From contig NZ_CP109787.1 in assembly GCF_025857195.1 (NCBI RefSeq), positions 1,553,501 to 1,617,500 of the forward strand: a stretch of 64,000 nucleotides of DNA, given 5' to 3'. Source of the stretch: Leisingera thetidis (GTDB taxonomy: Bacteria; Pseudomonadota; Alphaproteobacteria; Rhodobacterales; Rhodobacteraceae). Numbering within the stretch: position 1 is the stretch's first letter; every line of letters begins with the position of its first letter. Shown here piece after piece: positions 55,641 to 64,000 of this stretch. The notes beneath the pieces are model-generated. The model was given only the letters and a program-made list of their open reading frames with translations. It was not told the origin of the DNA and searched no databases. The position numbers were made by a program, and so were the translations under genes.

Positions 55641-56891
55641 GTGGATCAAGCCGGTTCAAACTCCCAGCAGGTACGCAGGCGGCGGGTATTCTACATACCC
55701 GGCTATGATCCGATTCATCCGCGCCGCTACCGCGAGCTGTACCGCAAGGAAGGCGCCGCGCAGGCGGAGATTTCCGGCTACAGCCTGTCCTTGTCTCCCA
55801 AGCGGACCAAGGGGGCCTACGGCTGGCATGCCGCCGCCGTGATGGATGGGGTTCAGTCAGAAGCGGATATTGACGTGCTGGTCTGGTCCGACATCGTTCG
55901 CGGCAGCATGGAGGCGACAATCCCCGCAACCTATTGGCAGCTGGCGCGGACCGCCTGGATCTATATCACGACAGGCGCGCTCAGACGGCTGATGCGGCTG
56001 CGCAAGGGGCCGGTGATAGCCGCGCTCTACCCGGTTGGGATGCTCCTCCTCCAGGCGCTGCTGGCGTTCTTGCTGGCCTGGGGCGTTGCGCATGCCTTTG
56101 GCGTTGCGGCCAGGTTCGGAGGTCTGGGCGGGCAGACGGCAGCCGCAACCGGCTGGGCCTTGGGTCTTGGCTGCGGCTATGCGCTGCTGCGCTGGTTCAA
56201 GAAACGGGACGGCAGGATTTTCGCCTATTACCTGATGCACGACTATGCCCATTCCGCGGCCTCCCGCGGGGCCGTTCCGCCGGAAATGGAGGCCCGGATG
56301 CGTGAGTTCCGCGCGTTGATAGCCGGGGCGATGCGGGACCCAAGCCTGGATGAGGTGCTGGTCGTGGGGCATTCCTCCGGCGCGCATGTCGGGGTGTCGG
56401 TGCTGGCGGATCTGGTTCGTGAGGGTTTGCCTGCAGACCGTCCGGCGCTCGGGTTCCTCACGCTGGGGCAGGTGGTGCCCATGGTGTCTTTTCTGCCTCG
56501 GGCAGACCGCTTGCGGGCGGATCTGAAATACCTTTCTCTGCGGGATGAACTTGCCTGGATCGATGTCACCGCCCCGGGTGACGGCTGCGCCTTTGCGCTG
56601 TGCGATCCGGTTGCCGTCAGCGGCGTGGCCCCGGACGGCAAGCGCTGGCCGCTGGTGTTTTCCGCAGCCTTTACCCAGACGCTCAGCCCGGAACGCTGGC
56701 AGCAGCTGCGCTGGCGGTTCTTCCGGCTTCATTTCCAGTATCTCTGTGCCTTCGACCGCCCTGGCGACTACGATTACTTCCGCATCACGGCCGGGCCGCT
56801 GACACTGGCGGATCGCTACAAAGACCGCAGCCCCTCGCATTCCAGGATCGACGTGCCAGTGTCGAAATTCACCTCAGTGGTCGCTGGATGA
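55641..56891 (+). CDS. Membrane-embedded serine hydrolase (alpha/beta-hydrolase type), unknown role
   Basis: A 416-residue protein with GTG start. It opens RRRRVFYIPGYDPIHPRRYR, has two hydrophobic segments at about 120-150 and 158-178, and then a lipase-type nucleophile elbow VVGHSSGAHVG (Ser245). A possible catalytic acid lies in LSLRDELAWIDVTAPGD. It resembles uncharacterised lipase-like proteins of Rhodobacterales. The cytochrome P450 start overlaps its stop (ATGA), so both are co-translated and may act on the same lipid or ester. Confidence 0.7.
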   Translation: MDQAGSNSQQVRRRRVFYIPGYDPIHPRRYRELYRKEGAAQAEISGYSLSLSPKRTKGAYGWHAAAVMDGVQSEADIDVLVWSDIVRGSMEATIPATYWQLARTAWIYITTGALRRLMRLRKGPVIAALYPVGMLLLQALLAFLLAWGVAHAFGVAARFGGLGGQTAAATGWALGLGCGYALLRWFKKRDGRIFAYYLMHDYAHSAASRGAVPPEMEARMREFRALIAGAMRDPSLDEVLVVGHSSGAHVGVSVLADLVREGLPADRPALGFLTLGQVVPMVSFLPRADRLRADLKYLSLRDELAWIDVTAPGDGCAFALCDPVAVSGVAPDGKRWPLVFSAAFTQTLSPERWQQLRWRFFRLHFQYLCAFDRPGDYDYFRITAGPLTLADRYKDRSPSHSRIDVPVSKFTSVVAG

Positions 56892-58258
56892 CATACGAAA
56901 GGCCGCCGAAACCGCCTGCACGCGCGGACAGGGTGTCGCTGTGGCGTTATGTGAAGCTGTTCCGCCAGGATATCCTGTCGGCGCAGCCCGCGCGGCTCTA
57001 CCGGGCCTGGATGGCTGAGTTCCGCACGCCGTTCTTCCGCTCGTTCCTGATCAATCAGCCCGATCTGGTGAAAACACTGCTGAAGGACCGCCCGGAGGAT
57101 TTCCCGAAATCGGACCGCATTGCCGAGGGGCTGAAGCCCCTGCTGGGCCAATCGGTGTTCCTGACCAACGGCGAGGTCTGGAAGCGGCAGCGGCGGATCA
57201 TCGACCCGGCCTTTGAAGGCGGGCGGCTGAAGGATACCTACCCGGCGATGCGCGCTGCGGCGGAGGCGGCGGTTGAGCGGCTTAAAGGCCGGCAGGGGCC
57301 GGTGGAGATCGAGGAGGAGACCTCGCACGCGGCGGCAGATGTGATTTTCCGCACGCTGTTCTCGATTCCGATCGAGCATGAGGTTGCCGGCGAAGTCTTT
57401 ACCCGCTTCCGCGATTACCAGCGCAGCCAGCCGCTGTTGAATCTGGCCGCCTTTGTACCGCTTCCGCGCTGGATGCCGCGGTTCTTCCGCCGCGGCACCC
57501 GCCAGAACGCAAAAGCGATCCGGGCGCTGATTGCCCAGCTGACGGCAGAGCGCATGGCGGCGATCAGGGCCGGCCGGGCGCCGGATGATCTGGCGACCAA
57601 GATCATGACAACCCGGGATCCGGAAACAGGCAGCTCTTTCGACACCGCCGAGATGGTGGATCAGGTGGCGATCTTTTTTCTCGCGGGACATGAGACCAGC
57701 GCTTCGGCGCTGGCCTGGGCGCTGTACTTGGCGGCGCTTTACCCCGAATGGCAGGAGAAAATGGCGGCAGAGGCCGCCGCGCTGGAGGATGAGAGCTTTG
57801 CGGCGGTTTCGAAACTGAAAATCAGCCGGGATGTGTTCCGCGAGACCCTGCGTCTCTACCCGCCGGTGCCGATGATGGTGCGCGAAGCCGCGTGCCCCGA
57901 GCACTTCCGCAACCGCCAGGTGCCCAAGGGCGCGCAGGTGGTGCTCAGCCCCTGGCACCTGCACCGGCACGAGCGGTTGTGGGAGAACCCGGACCGGTTC
58001 GACCCATCGCGCTGGGGGACCGAAAACGGCAAGCAGTGCCAGCGCGAAGCCTATATCCCGTTTTCAGCGGGATCCAGGGTTTGCACCGGTGCTGGATTTG
58101 CCATGGTGGAGGGGCCGCTGATCCTGTCCATGATCCTGCGCCAGTTCCGCATTGCACCGGTAGCAGGCAAGGTGCCGGTGCCGGTGGCGCATCTGACGGT
58201 GCGGTCGAAGAACGGGATCTGGCTGCAGCTGACACCGCGGCAGCCAAAACTTTTATGA
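56888..58258 (+). CDS. Cytochrome P450
   Basis: A 456-residue P450. The I helix is IFFLAGHETSASALAWALY, the K helix is ETLRLYPP and the haem loop FSAGSRVCTGAGFAMVEG carries the iron ligand Cys399. Its ATG overlaps the preceding hydrolase stop by four bases. The substrate is unknown; no ferredoxin or reductase gene adjoins it. Its stop codon lies inside the first of two tandem hairpins. Confidence 0.92.
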   Translation: MTYERPPKPPARADRVSLWRYVKLFRQDILSAQPARLYRAWMAEFRTPFFRSFLINQPDLVKTLLKDRPEDFPKSDRIAEGLKPLLGQSVFLTNGEVWKRQRRIIDPAFEGGRLKDTYPAMRAAAEAAVERLKGRQGPVEIEEETSHAAADVIFRTLFSIPIEHEVAGEVFTRFRDYQRSQPLLNLAAFVPLPRWMPRFFRRGTRQNAKAIRALIAQLTAERMAAIRAGRAPDDLATKIMTTRDPETGSSFDTAEMVDQVAIFFLAGHETSASALAWALYLAALYPEWQEKMAAEAAALEDESFAAVSKLKISRDVFRETLRLYPPVPMMVREAACPEHFRNRQVPKGAQVVLSPWHLHRHERLWENPDRFDPSRWGTENGKQCQREAYIPFSAGSRVCTGAGFAMVEGPLILSMILRQFRIAPVAGKVPVPVAHLTVRSKNGIWLQLTPRQPKLL

Positions 58259-58291
58259 AAAGTTTTGGCCAAAGTTTTCAGAAAACTTTGG
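58244..58291. terminator. Two tandem near-identical hairpins at the end of the P450 gene
   Basis: Hairpin 1 (58244-58268) has an 11-bp stem CCAAAACTTTT/AAAAGTTTTGG; hairpin 2 (58269-58291) has a 10-bp stem CCAAAGTTTT/AAAACTTTGG. Both have three-base loops and they abut directly. The first overlaps the P450 stop codon. They lie between convergent genes and can work as a terminator in both directions. Confidence 0.7.
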
Positions 58292-58293
58292 CG

Positions 58294-58524
58294 TCAGCAC
58301 AGCAGCCGGACAGCCTGGTTGTTGCAGAAGATGACGACCTGTTCGCCGTTCAATACCGCATGATAGCCCCGGCGTTGCAGCTCGTTTTGCAGCCGGGCCA
58401 GGCCAATGTTGCGTTCAACGTCCCGCAGCTTGCGCCGCACGACACCGCCTTGGCGGGCAGATTTCACGTCGAAAATCTGCTGCATCCATAGTTCGGGGGA
58501 AACAGTGCGGAACACATGTGCCAT
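58294..58524 (-). CDS. Conserved small protein of unknown function
   Basis: A 76-residue protein: MAHVFRTVSPELWMQQIFDV, then GGVVRRKLRDVERN and LQRRGYHAVLNGEQVVIFCN. I recall nearly identical small proteins in other Rhodobacterales, sometimes mislabelled as phosphoribosylanthranilate isomerase; it is far too short for that. Start context is weak. It lies 23 bp after the ribbon-helix-helix gene. Confidence 0.7.
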   Translation of the reverse strand: MAHVFRTVSPELWMQQIFDVKSARQGGVVRRKLRDVERNIGLARLQNELQRRGYHAVLNGEQVVIFCNNQAVRLLC

Positions 58525-58547
58525 GCGGCAAGTGTCCAGGATCCTGG

Positions 58548-58766
58548 TTAACGTGCTCTTAACCGGCGCAGCACAAACAGCCGGATGGCCGATGCCAGCC
58601 CGCAGTCCTCCCCGCGGCCCTCATCGATTTCGGCCGCCAGGTCGTTGATTGCACGGTCTTCCTGCGCAGCAATCTCGCGAAATGCATTCCAGAAGTCATC
58701 CTCAAGCGACACCGAGGTGCGGTGCCCGCGCAAGGTCAGGGAATGCTTCTTGGGGCGCCCGTTCAT
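58548..58766 (-). CDS. Ribbon-helix-helix domain protein
   Basis: A 72-residue protein, KKHSLTLRGHRTSVSLEDDF then FWNAFREIAAQEDRAINDLA, a ribbon-helix-helix DNA-binding fold of the RHH_4 type. Its ATG overlaps the stop of the DUF4169 gene by four bases, placing it in the fumC operon. The target is unknown. Confidence 0.82.
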   Translation of the reverse strand: MNGRPKKHSLTLRGHRTSVSLEDDFWNAFREIAAQEDRAINDLAAEIDEGRGEDCGLASAIRLFVLRRLRAR

Positions 58767-58939
58767 TTGTCCCGCTTGTGATCGTCGAGGTGCCGGGCCT
58801 GCTGCGCGTTGCGTGCCTTGTCCAAGTCCTTTTCCGCCTTGGTGCGCCCGAAAGTCACCGCGTTTTGGTCAGCGCGGGCCTTTTTCTCCGCCCGCGCCTT
58901 TTCCTTCCGGATCCGGTTCAGATTGACCGGCTTGGCCAT
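58763..58939 (-). CDS. DUF4169 small basic protein
   Basis: A 58-residue highly charged protein ([20 protein letters not shown] and on to HLDDHKRDK). Its ATG shares one base with the fumC stop (TGATG) and its stop overlaps the ribbon-helix-helix start, so the three genes are translationally linked. The DUF4169 family is of unknown function. Confidence 0.82.
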   Translation of the reverse strand: MAKPVNLNRIRKEKARAEKKARADQNAVTFGRTKAEKDLDKARNAQQARHLDDHKRDK

Positions 58940-60333
58940 CAGCCCTTGGGTCCGATCATCTGCTCGGGACGGACAACCGCTTCGAAGGTTGCCTCATCGA
59001 CAAAACCGAGGGCAACCGCCTCTTCTTTCAGCGTGGTGCCGTTCTTGTGCGCTGTCTTGGCAACCTTGGTGGCATTGTCATAGCCGATGGTCGGTGCCAG
59101 CGCGGTGACCAGCATCAGACTTTCCTTCATCAGCTTTTCGATGCGCGGCTCATTGGCCTGGATGCCGTTCAGCATCCGCTCGGTGAAGCTGTCCGCCGCA
59201 TCGCCCAGGAGCTGGATCGACTGCAGCAGGTTGTAGGACATCATCGGGTTGTAGACGTTCAGTTCGAAGTGGCCCTGCGAGCCTGCGAACTTGATCGCCG
59301 CGTCATTGCCCATCACATGCGCGGCCACCTGGGTCAGCGCCTCGGCCTGGGTCGGGTTCACCTTGCCCGGCATGATCGAGGAGCCGGGCTCGTTCTCCGG
59401 CAGGATCAGCTCGCCCAGGCCGGAACGCGGGCCGGAGCCGAGGAAGCGGATGTCGTTGGCGATCTTGTAGCAGCTGCCCGCAATCGTCGCCAAAGCGCCG
59501 GACAGGAAGACCATGGCGTCATGCGCCGCCAGCGCCTCGAACTTGTTCGGGGCGGTGACAAAGGGCAGGCCGGTGATTTCCGCCATGTTGGCAGCCACGG
59601 TCTCGCCCCAGCCCTTCTGAGTGTTGAGGCCGGTGCCCACGGCGGTGCCCCCTTGCGCCAGCTCATAAATGCCGGGCATCGCCGCCTCGACACGCGCCAG
59701 GCCCTGGCGGATCTGATGGGCGTAGCCGCCGAACTCCTGCCCCAGCGTCAGCGGGGTCGCATCCTGGGTATGGGTGCGGCCGATCTTGATGATGTCCTTG
59801 AATTCTTCGGCCTTGGCTTCCAGCCCTTCGGCCAGCTTGGTCAGGCCCGGGACCAGCACGTCGCGCACCGACATCGCGGTGGCGATATGCATTGCCGTGG
59901 GGAAGGTGTCGTTGGAGGACTGCCCCATGTTGCAGTGATCGTTCGGATGCACCGGGTCCTTGGAGCCGATGACGCCGCCCAGGATTTCGATTGCGCGGTT
60001 GGCGATCACCTCATTGGAGTTCATGTTCGACTGGGTGCCGGAACCGGTCTGCCAGACCACCAGAGGGAAGTTGTCGTCGAACCGGCCCGCGACCACCTCG
60101 CTGGCCGCTTGAATAACGGCGTCGCCGATTTCCGTGTCCAGCTTGCCCGAGGCTTTGTTGGCCATGGCGCAGGCCTGCTTGATCACGCCAAGTGCACGCA
60201 CGATGGCGACAGGCTGCTTTTCCCAGCCAATCGGGAAATTCATGATCGAACGCTGGGTCTGAGCGCCCCAGTATTTGTCTGCGGGGACCTCGAGCGGGCC
60301 AAAGCTGTCGGTTTCGGTGCGGGTTCCGGACAT
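58939..60333 (-). CDS. fumC: Class II fumarate hydratase
   Basis: A 464-residue fumarase with start [20 protein letters not shown] at 60333, preceded by GGAGAG. The active-site signature [15 protein letters not shown] and [13 protein letters not shown] are present. It interconverts fumarate and malate in the citric acid cycle without an Fe-S cluster. An in-frame extension upstream is rejected because it lacks family similarity. Confidence 0.96.
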   Translation of the reverse strand: MSGTRTETDSFGPLEVPADKYWGAQTQRSIMNFPIGWEKQPVAIVRALGVIKQACAMANKASGKLDTEIGDAVIQAASEVVAGRFDDNFPLVVWQTGSGTQSNMNSNEVIANRAIEILGGVIGSKDPVHPNDHCNMGQSSNDTFPTAMHIATAMSVRDVLVPGLTKLAEGLEAKAEEFKDIIKIGRTHTQDATPLTLGQEFGGYAHQIRQGLARVEAAMPGIYELAQGGTAVGTGLNTQKGWGETVAANMAEITGLPFVTAPNKFEALAAHDAMVFLSGALATIAGSCYKIANDIRFLGSGPRSGLGELILPENEPGSSIMPGKVNPTQAEALTQVAAHVMGNDAAIKFAGSQGHFELNVYNPMMSYNLLQSIQLLGDAADSFTERMLNGIQANEPRIEKLMKESLMLVTALAPTIGYDNATKVAKTAHKNGTTLKEEAVALGFVDEATFEAVVRPEQMIGPKG

Positions 60334-60471
60334 CCGTCTTCTCTCCGTAAAGTATGCGGTTGTATGCCGTTTAGCCGCTGCGCAAATGCGGTGCAATCGG
60401 CCAGTTGCGCGCAGCATAGCCATTCGGACGGTCAGGTATAGTGCCGAATTGGCGCAATCCGGCCCATGCCA

Positions 60472-60499
60472 TTGCCTTGAACCATGCTATGGTTACAGT
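60472..60499 (+). promoter_or_regulatory. Candidate promoter of the secreted-protein gene
   Basis: TTGCCT (60472-60477) and TACAGT (60494-60499) are 16 bases apart, about 38 bases before the chosen GTG start at 60538. Confidence 0.4.
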
Positions 60500-60537
60500 G
60501 CGGGGGACGGGCCTTGGGGTCTGGAAAGGAAGAACAC

Positions 60538-61101
60538 GTGCCAATCCGTTTGCGAAAATTCCGAGCGTTCAAGACGGGTGCCGCACTATTGCTGGCTGCA
60601 GGAGCGTTCATGCTGCTGCCGCTGCAGGCGCTTGCGGATATTTCCCGATTTGCCGGCAAGTACACCGGCAGCGTCGAGATCGTCAAAGACGATGGCGACA
60701 CCGACCCCAGAGATATGAGTGTTGAAATCCGTGCAATGAAGAAGGGTTTCACGATCAAGTGGACGGCGACGACGGAAAAGGACGACGGGCGCAGAAAAAC
60801 AAAGGCCTACGAGGTCGAATTCCTGCCCAGCGGCCGCAATGGCGTCTTTTCCGCAGCAATGACACGCAATGTGTTCGGACATTCGGTGCCGCTGAATCCG
60901 ATGGAGGGAGAACCGTTTGTCTGGGGGCGCATCACCAATGGAACGTTGACGGTGTTTTCACTGTTCATTCACCCTAACGGTGATTACGAGATGCAGCAGT
61001 ATGACCGCACTTTGGCTGACGGCGGCTTGGATCTGGTCTATATTTCGCGTTTGAACGGCAAGCCCCGGCGTGAACTGGCAACTTTCCTGACGAAGCAGTG
61101 A
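60538..61101 (+). CDS. Secreted protein of unknown function
   Basis: A 187-residue protein. The GTG at 60538 has an AGGAAG site and gives a clean signal peptide (RKFRAFKTGAALLLAAGAFM, cleavage near ALA-D), better than the ATG at 60484. The mature domain (ISRFAGKYTGSVEIVKDDGD; FVWGRITNGTLTVFSLFI) is beta-rich and resembles small lipocalin-like exported proteins, but I do not recognise the family. Confidence 0.72.
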   Translation: MPIRLRKFRAFKTGAALLLAAGAFMLLPLQALADISRFAGKYTGSVEIVKDDGDTDPRDMSVEIRAMKKGFTIKWTATTEKDDGRRKTKAYEVEFLPSGRNGVFSAAMTRNVFGHSVPLNPMEGEPFVWGRITNGTLTVFSLFIHPNGDYEMQQYDRTLADGGLDLVYISRLNGKPRRELATFLTKQ

Positions 61102-61127
61102 GCGGCCGCATGCCCGGCGTTAAAAAA

Positions 61128-61144
61128 GCGGCCGGTCCGGCCGC
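61128..61144 (-). terminator. Terminator of sspB
   Basis: GCGGCCGG and CCGGCCGC form a compact stem; read on the minus strand it is followed by six T. It serves sspB and may also end the convergent plus-strand gene. Confidence 0.75.
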
Positions 61145-61171
61145 CTTTGGCGTTTCAGGATGTCTTGCGGA

Positions 61172-61645
61172 TTATTTGCGGAAGCTGTCCAGCGATACGA
61201 CATCCGCGTCTTTCTTCTTTTCAGCGGGCGCTTCGGCGCTGTCGGGTTCACCTTCGTCCTCCGGCAACGCATCGTAATCTTCTGCCTCTTCATCGGCTGA
61301 CTCGAACCGAAGCCCGAATTCCACCGACGGATCCACAAAGGTGCGGATCGCATCATAGGGGATATAAAGCGGCTCCGGCGAGTCGCCGAAATTCAGGGTG
61401 ACGGCGAAACCGTCCTCATCAACGGTCAGATTGTCGAACCAATGCTGCATGACCACAGTCATTTCACCCGGGTAGCGGTCGGACAGCCAATCTGCCAGTT
61501 CGACATCGGGATGGGCAGTATCGAAAGTGATGAAAAAGTGGTGGTTACCTGGCAATCCGTTTTCGGAAATATCCTGCAGCACGGTCCGGATCAGGCCGCG
61601 CATCGCAGAATGCATCAGGTTGCCATAGTCGATTTCACGGGACAT
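61172..61645 (-). CDS. sspB: ClpXP adaptor SspB
   Basis: A 157-residue alphaproteobacterial SspB: IDYGNLMHSAMRGLIRTVLQ, HHFFITFDTAHPDVELADWL and FGDSPEPLYIPYDAIRTFVD form the substrate-binding domain. A disordered acidic linker then leads to the C-terminal ClpX-binding tail VVSLDSFRK. It delivers ssrA-tagged and other substrates to ClpXP. Confidence 0.93.
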   Translation of the reverse strand: MSREIDYGNLMHSAMRGLIRTVLQDISENGLPGNHHFFITFDTAHPDVELADWLSDRYPGEMTVVMQHWFDNLTVDEDGFAVTLNFGDSPEPLYIPYDAIRTFVDPSVEFGLRFESADEEAEDYDALPEDEGEPDSAEAPAEKKKDADVVSLDSFRK

Positions 61646-61763
61646 GCAGTCACCCTTTATTCATTTGCCCCCAAGCATAAGAGATTCTGCCGGAAACAAA
61701 AGGGCAGCCTTTTGCCTGAACCAAAAATTATTGCCGCCGGCGGCGATCCGGCGGCAGAGGCAG

Positions 61764-63035
61764 TCAGCTGATTGCAAACGGGAATTCCGCAATCGCCAAA
61801 CCGGCGGCCGCCATCACTGCCAGCAGCAGCAGCATATTGCCGCGTACCATCCAGGCCGCAAGCGGCGCCAGAAGAACCAGAAACACTGCGGTGGTGTTCG
61901 TGCTGTTCCAGAGGGGCAGGGGAAGGTGCAGAATACCTGCCTCAAACACCTGCGTTTCGGCAAACCCTACATGTATCAGGAACCAGACCGACAGGTTCAG
62001 AATAACACCGGCAACGGTTGCGGTCACGGCCTTCAGAGCCATGCCCAGCCGAGGGTGCGCCGCAATGCGCTCGACATAGGGGGCTGCGGCAAAGATCCAT
62101 AGGAAACAGGGCATGAAGGTTGCCCAAAGCGCCACCGCACCCGCCGCCAGGAACAGCCCCAAGCCGTCCTGCAAAAGACCCGACAGCATGGCGACAAACT
62201 GTGTGACCAGGATCAGCGGGCCGGGCGTGGTTTCCGCCAGCCCCAGCGCATCGATCATCTGCCCGGCGGTGATCCAGCCGAACTGGCTCACCACGGTCTG
62301 GCTGATATAGGCCAGCACTGCATAGGCGCCGCCAAAGGTGACCACCGCCAGCTTGGAAAAGAACCATCCCGCGTCGGCCAGGAAACCCGCGCCGGACAGG
62401 CTGAGCGCAATCAGCGGCAGCAGCCACAGGCTGCCCCAGACCGCAATGGTCTGCAGCGTGCCGGCGGCTCGGAAGGGGGCTGCGGAGGCAGGCCGTTCTG
62501 AAACAGCCGCCTTGCGCATATATCCTGTGATGGCCGCCGCCAGAACAACCACCGGGAAAGGCAGATTGAACAGGAACAGCGCGGCAAAGCCGAAGCCGGC
62601 CAGCATCCAGTCCAGCGTGTCATGCAGCGCTTTGCCCGCCAGCCGCCGCAGCGCCTGCAGGATGATGACGACAACGGCGGCCTTGATGCCCAGAAAAGCG
62701 GATTGCACCGCAGGCAGGGTGCCGTATTGCGCATAGAGCCAGGCCAGCAGCGAAATCACCGCCGCGCCCGGCAGCACAAACAGCAGCCCCGCCAGCAGCC
62801 CGCCCGGAGTGCCGCGCATCCGCCAGCCGGTGTAGGTCGCCAGCTGCATCGCCTCCGGTCCCGGCAGCAGCATGCAGAAGGACAGGCCGCGCAGGAAGCT
62901 TTCCTCGCTCAGCCAGGGGCGGTCCTCGACCAGCTCCTTGTGCATCACGGCAATCTGCGCCGCGGGGCCGCCAAAGCTCAGCACCCCGATGCGCCCGAAC
63001 ACACGGAACATCTCCGGCCAGGAAGGCTGGCTCAT
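61764..63035 (-). CDS. chrA: ChrA-family chromate/anion transporter
   Basis: A 423-residue membrane protein with two CHR domains. The first has VLSFGGPAAQIAVMHKELV and LLPGPEAMQLATYTGWRM, the second FSKLAVVTFGGAYAVLAYI and ETTPGPLILVTQFVAML. This is the long-chain ChrA type, which exports chromate. Its start overlaps the upstream rhodanese-ChrB gene by four bases. Confidence 0.87.
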   Translation of the reverse strand: MSQPSWPEMFRVFGRIGVLSFGGPAAQIAVMHKELVEDRPWLSEESFLRGLSFCMLLPGPEAMQLATYTGWRMRGTPGGLLAGLLFVLPGAAVISLLAWLYAQYGTLPAVQSAFLGIKAAVVVIILQALRRLAGKALHDTLDWMLAGFGFAALFLFNLPFPVVVLAAAITGYMRKAAVSERPASAAPFRAAGTLQTIAVWGSLWLLPLIALSLSGAGFLADAGWFFSKLAVVTFGGAYAVLAYISQTVVSQFGWITAGQMIDALGLAETTPGPLILVTQFVAMLSGLLQDGLGLFLAAGAVALWATFMPCFLWIFAAAPYVERIAAHPRLGMALKAVTATVAGVILNLSVWFLIHVGFAETQVFEAGILHLPLPLWNSTNTTAVFLVLLAPLAAWMVRGNMLLLLAVMAAAGLAIAEFPFAIS

Positions 63036-63853
63036 GCCCTGCGGTCCGCGGGCCAGTCGTGGCCTTCGCCCTGGCCGTCACGGGCCCAGCGGTACAGCGC
63101 GTCATAAAGGGTCATGCCTGCCTCAAGCTGCTGATGGTCGTCCTTGAACTGGCGCGACAGCCCCACCGAAAGGGCCAGAAGCCCTGCCGCCTCGGGTGCC
63201 AGATCGTGCCGGTTGGTGTCGGCGCCTCTCACAACCCGGGACAGGGTGTCAAGCGCCGGGGTTCTGAGGCCGAACTCATCCAGCATGGTGTCAAAGGTGC
63301 AGAGTTCCCCGCGGTGCGACCAGAACACATCCTCGACATCAAAAGGCGTGGCGCCGAAGCGGTCCGCAACTCCCGCGACCTCTGAGGGCGACACAAACAG
63401 AAAGCGGGCGTCAGGATCCACAAAGCGGCGGATCAGCCAGGGGCAGGCAATGCGGTCGATCTTGGGACGGTGCCGGGTCACCCACAGAGTGCTGCCGCCC
63501 GCCGGTGCAGGCAGGGCGCTGAAGGGCAGGCGCGGCGCCCCCTTCAGGTCGCGCCAGCCATGCATGCCGCCTTGCAGGTACTCCGCTTCGATCCCGTCAT
63601 TTCGCAGCCAGGCCGCCAGCCCTTGCGACAGCTTGATGCCTTTCTGGCAGATCACAACGCAGCGCCGACCCTCAAGGCGGGTTTTGAGGCCTTCGATATC
63701 CGTGTGCGGATGCCGGAAGGAGCCGGGGATCAGATAGGGATCGGCAGCAAAGTCTTCGTCAATGCTGATATCCGCCAGCACCGGCGCATTCGGCACGCCA
63801 ATCAGACGCAACAACTGGAGAGGGGTAATTTCATTCGGGGCAGCCATGGGCAT
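63032..63853 (-). CDS. Rhodanese-ChrB fusion protein (chromate resistance)
   Basis: A 273-residue protein. Residues 1-105 form a rhodanese domain with VVICQKGIKLSQGLAAWL (persulfide Cys in the CQKG loop) and YLQGGMHGW. From about residue 120 it matches the C-terminal domain of ChrB (WVTRHRPKIDRIACPWLIRR, FDVEDVFWSHRGELCTFDTM). An AGGAG site precedes the ATG at 63853; Met at 63847 is also possible. Coupled to chrA, it probably senses or processes oxyanion stress. Confidence 0.82.
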   Translation of the reverse strand: MPMAAPNEITPLQLLRLIGVPNAPVLADISIDEDFAADPYLIPGSFRHPHTDIEGLKTRLEGRRCVVICQKGIKLSQGLAAWLRNDGIEAEYLQGGMHGWRDLKGAPRLPFSALPAPAGGSTLWVTRHRPKIDRIACPWLIRRFVDPDARFLFVSPSEVAGVADRFGATPFDVEDVFWSHRGELCTFDTMLDEFGLRTPALDTLSRVVRGADTNRHDLAPEAAGLLALSVGLSRQFKDDHQQLEAGMTLYDALYRWARDGQGEGHDWPADRRA

Positions 63854-64000
63854 GTCTCCTCGCGAGCAAGGTTAACATGCGAACCTTGGGCTGTCGCCTC
63901 ACGGGGCGTCCGCGGTTTTCCCCATACCTCTTACAAGCGCATTTGCACCGGCATTGTCAAGGCTGTGCAATGGCCGCGGGCCGCTGGCTACTTCAGCCGC

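Overview
The window is high-GC alphaproteobacterial DNA, and its gene content and order point to the Roseobacter group of the Rhodobacteraceae (Leisingera/Phaeobacter/Ruegeria-like). Supporting landmarks are purM-purN-rnd, zeta ATPase inhibitor-purC-purS-purQ, rne-tusA-ccdA, fumC-DUF4169-ribbon-helix-helix, a corrinoid protein with DUF1638 and betaine-homocysteine methyltransferase, and an alphaproteobacterial sspB. There are no insertion sequences, rRNA genes or CRISPR arrays. All functional calls come from reading motifs and remembered family features; no database search was run.

Bases 1-9191 hold a catabolic cluster for an unidentified amino-acid-like or methylated-amine substrate. It has two M24-fold hydrolases (one with all metal ligands, one without), a GcvT-type FAD demethylase and an Ehu-type polar amino acid/ectoine ABC transporter. 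Degraded pieces of a LysR regulator and a Rieske oxygenase lie between these genes.

Bases 9192-25543 are the centre of interest. On the minus strand lie an NCS1 permease, a dihydropyrimidinase, an N-carbamoyl-amino acid hydrolase, an omega-aminotransferase and both subunits of the proton-translocating transhydrogenase. Divergently, on the plus strand, lies a complete coenzyme F420 pathway with 4-bp overlapping starts (cofG, cofH, cofD, cofC, cofE), then an NADPH:F420 oxidoreductase, one luciferase-like F420-dependent oxidoreductase and a RutR-like TetR regulator. No conventional dihydropyrimidine dehydrogenase is present. The simplest reading is a pyrimidine (or related heterocycle) degradation system in which F420H2, made from transhydrogenase-derived NADPH, drives the ring-reduction step. 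This is inference, but every other step of the reductive route is present.

Bases 25544-27976 are decayed DNA: a broken small gene and frameshifted remnants of a dipeptide ABC transporter operon. Two identical tRNA-Asn genes follow. Bases 28475-34571 carry two metallo-beta-lactamase-fold hydrolases, an EnvZ-like kinase, an unusual coiled-coil protein with a hydrophobic hairpin, tRNA-Ile(CAT) and a LysR regulator.

Bases 34696-47532 are mostly housekeeping: purine synthesis, RNase D, SufE, parts of a probable split B12-dependent methionine synthase, an MprF-like protein and the ATP synthase inhibitor. Bases 47569-54369 carry dctBD (with a DctD lacking the sigma-54 contact loop) and RNase E. The remainder holds TusA, CcdA, a membrane hydrolase overlapping a cytochrome P450, the fumarase operon, SspB and a chromate-type transporter with a rhodanese-ChrB fusion.
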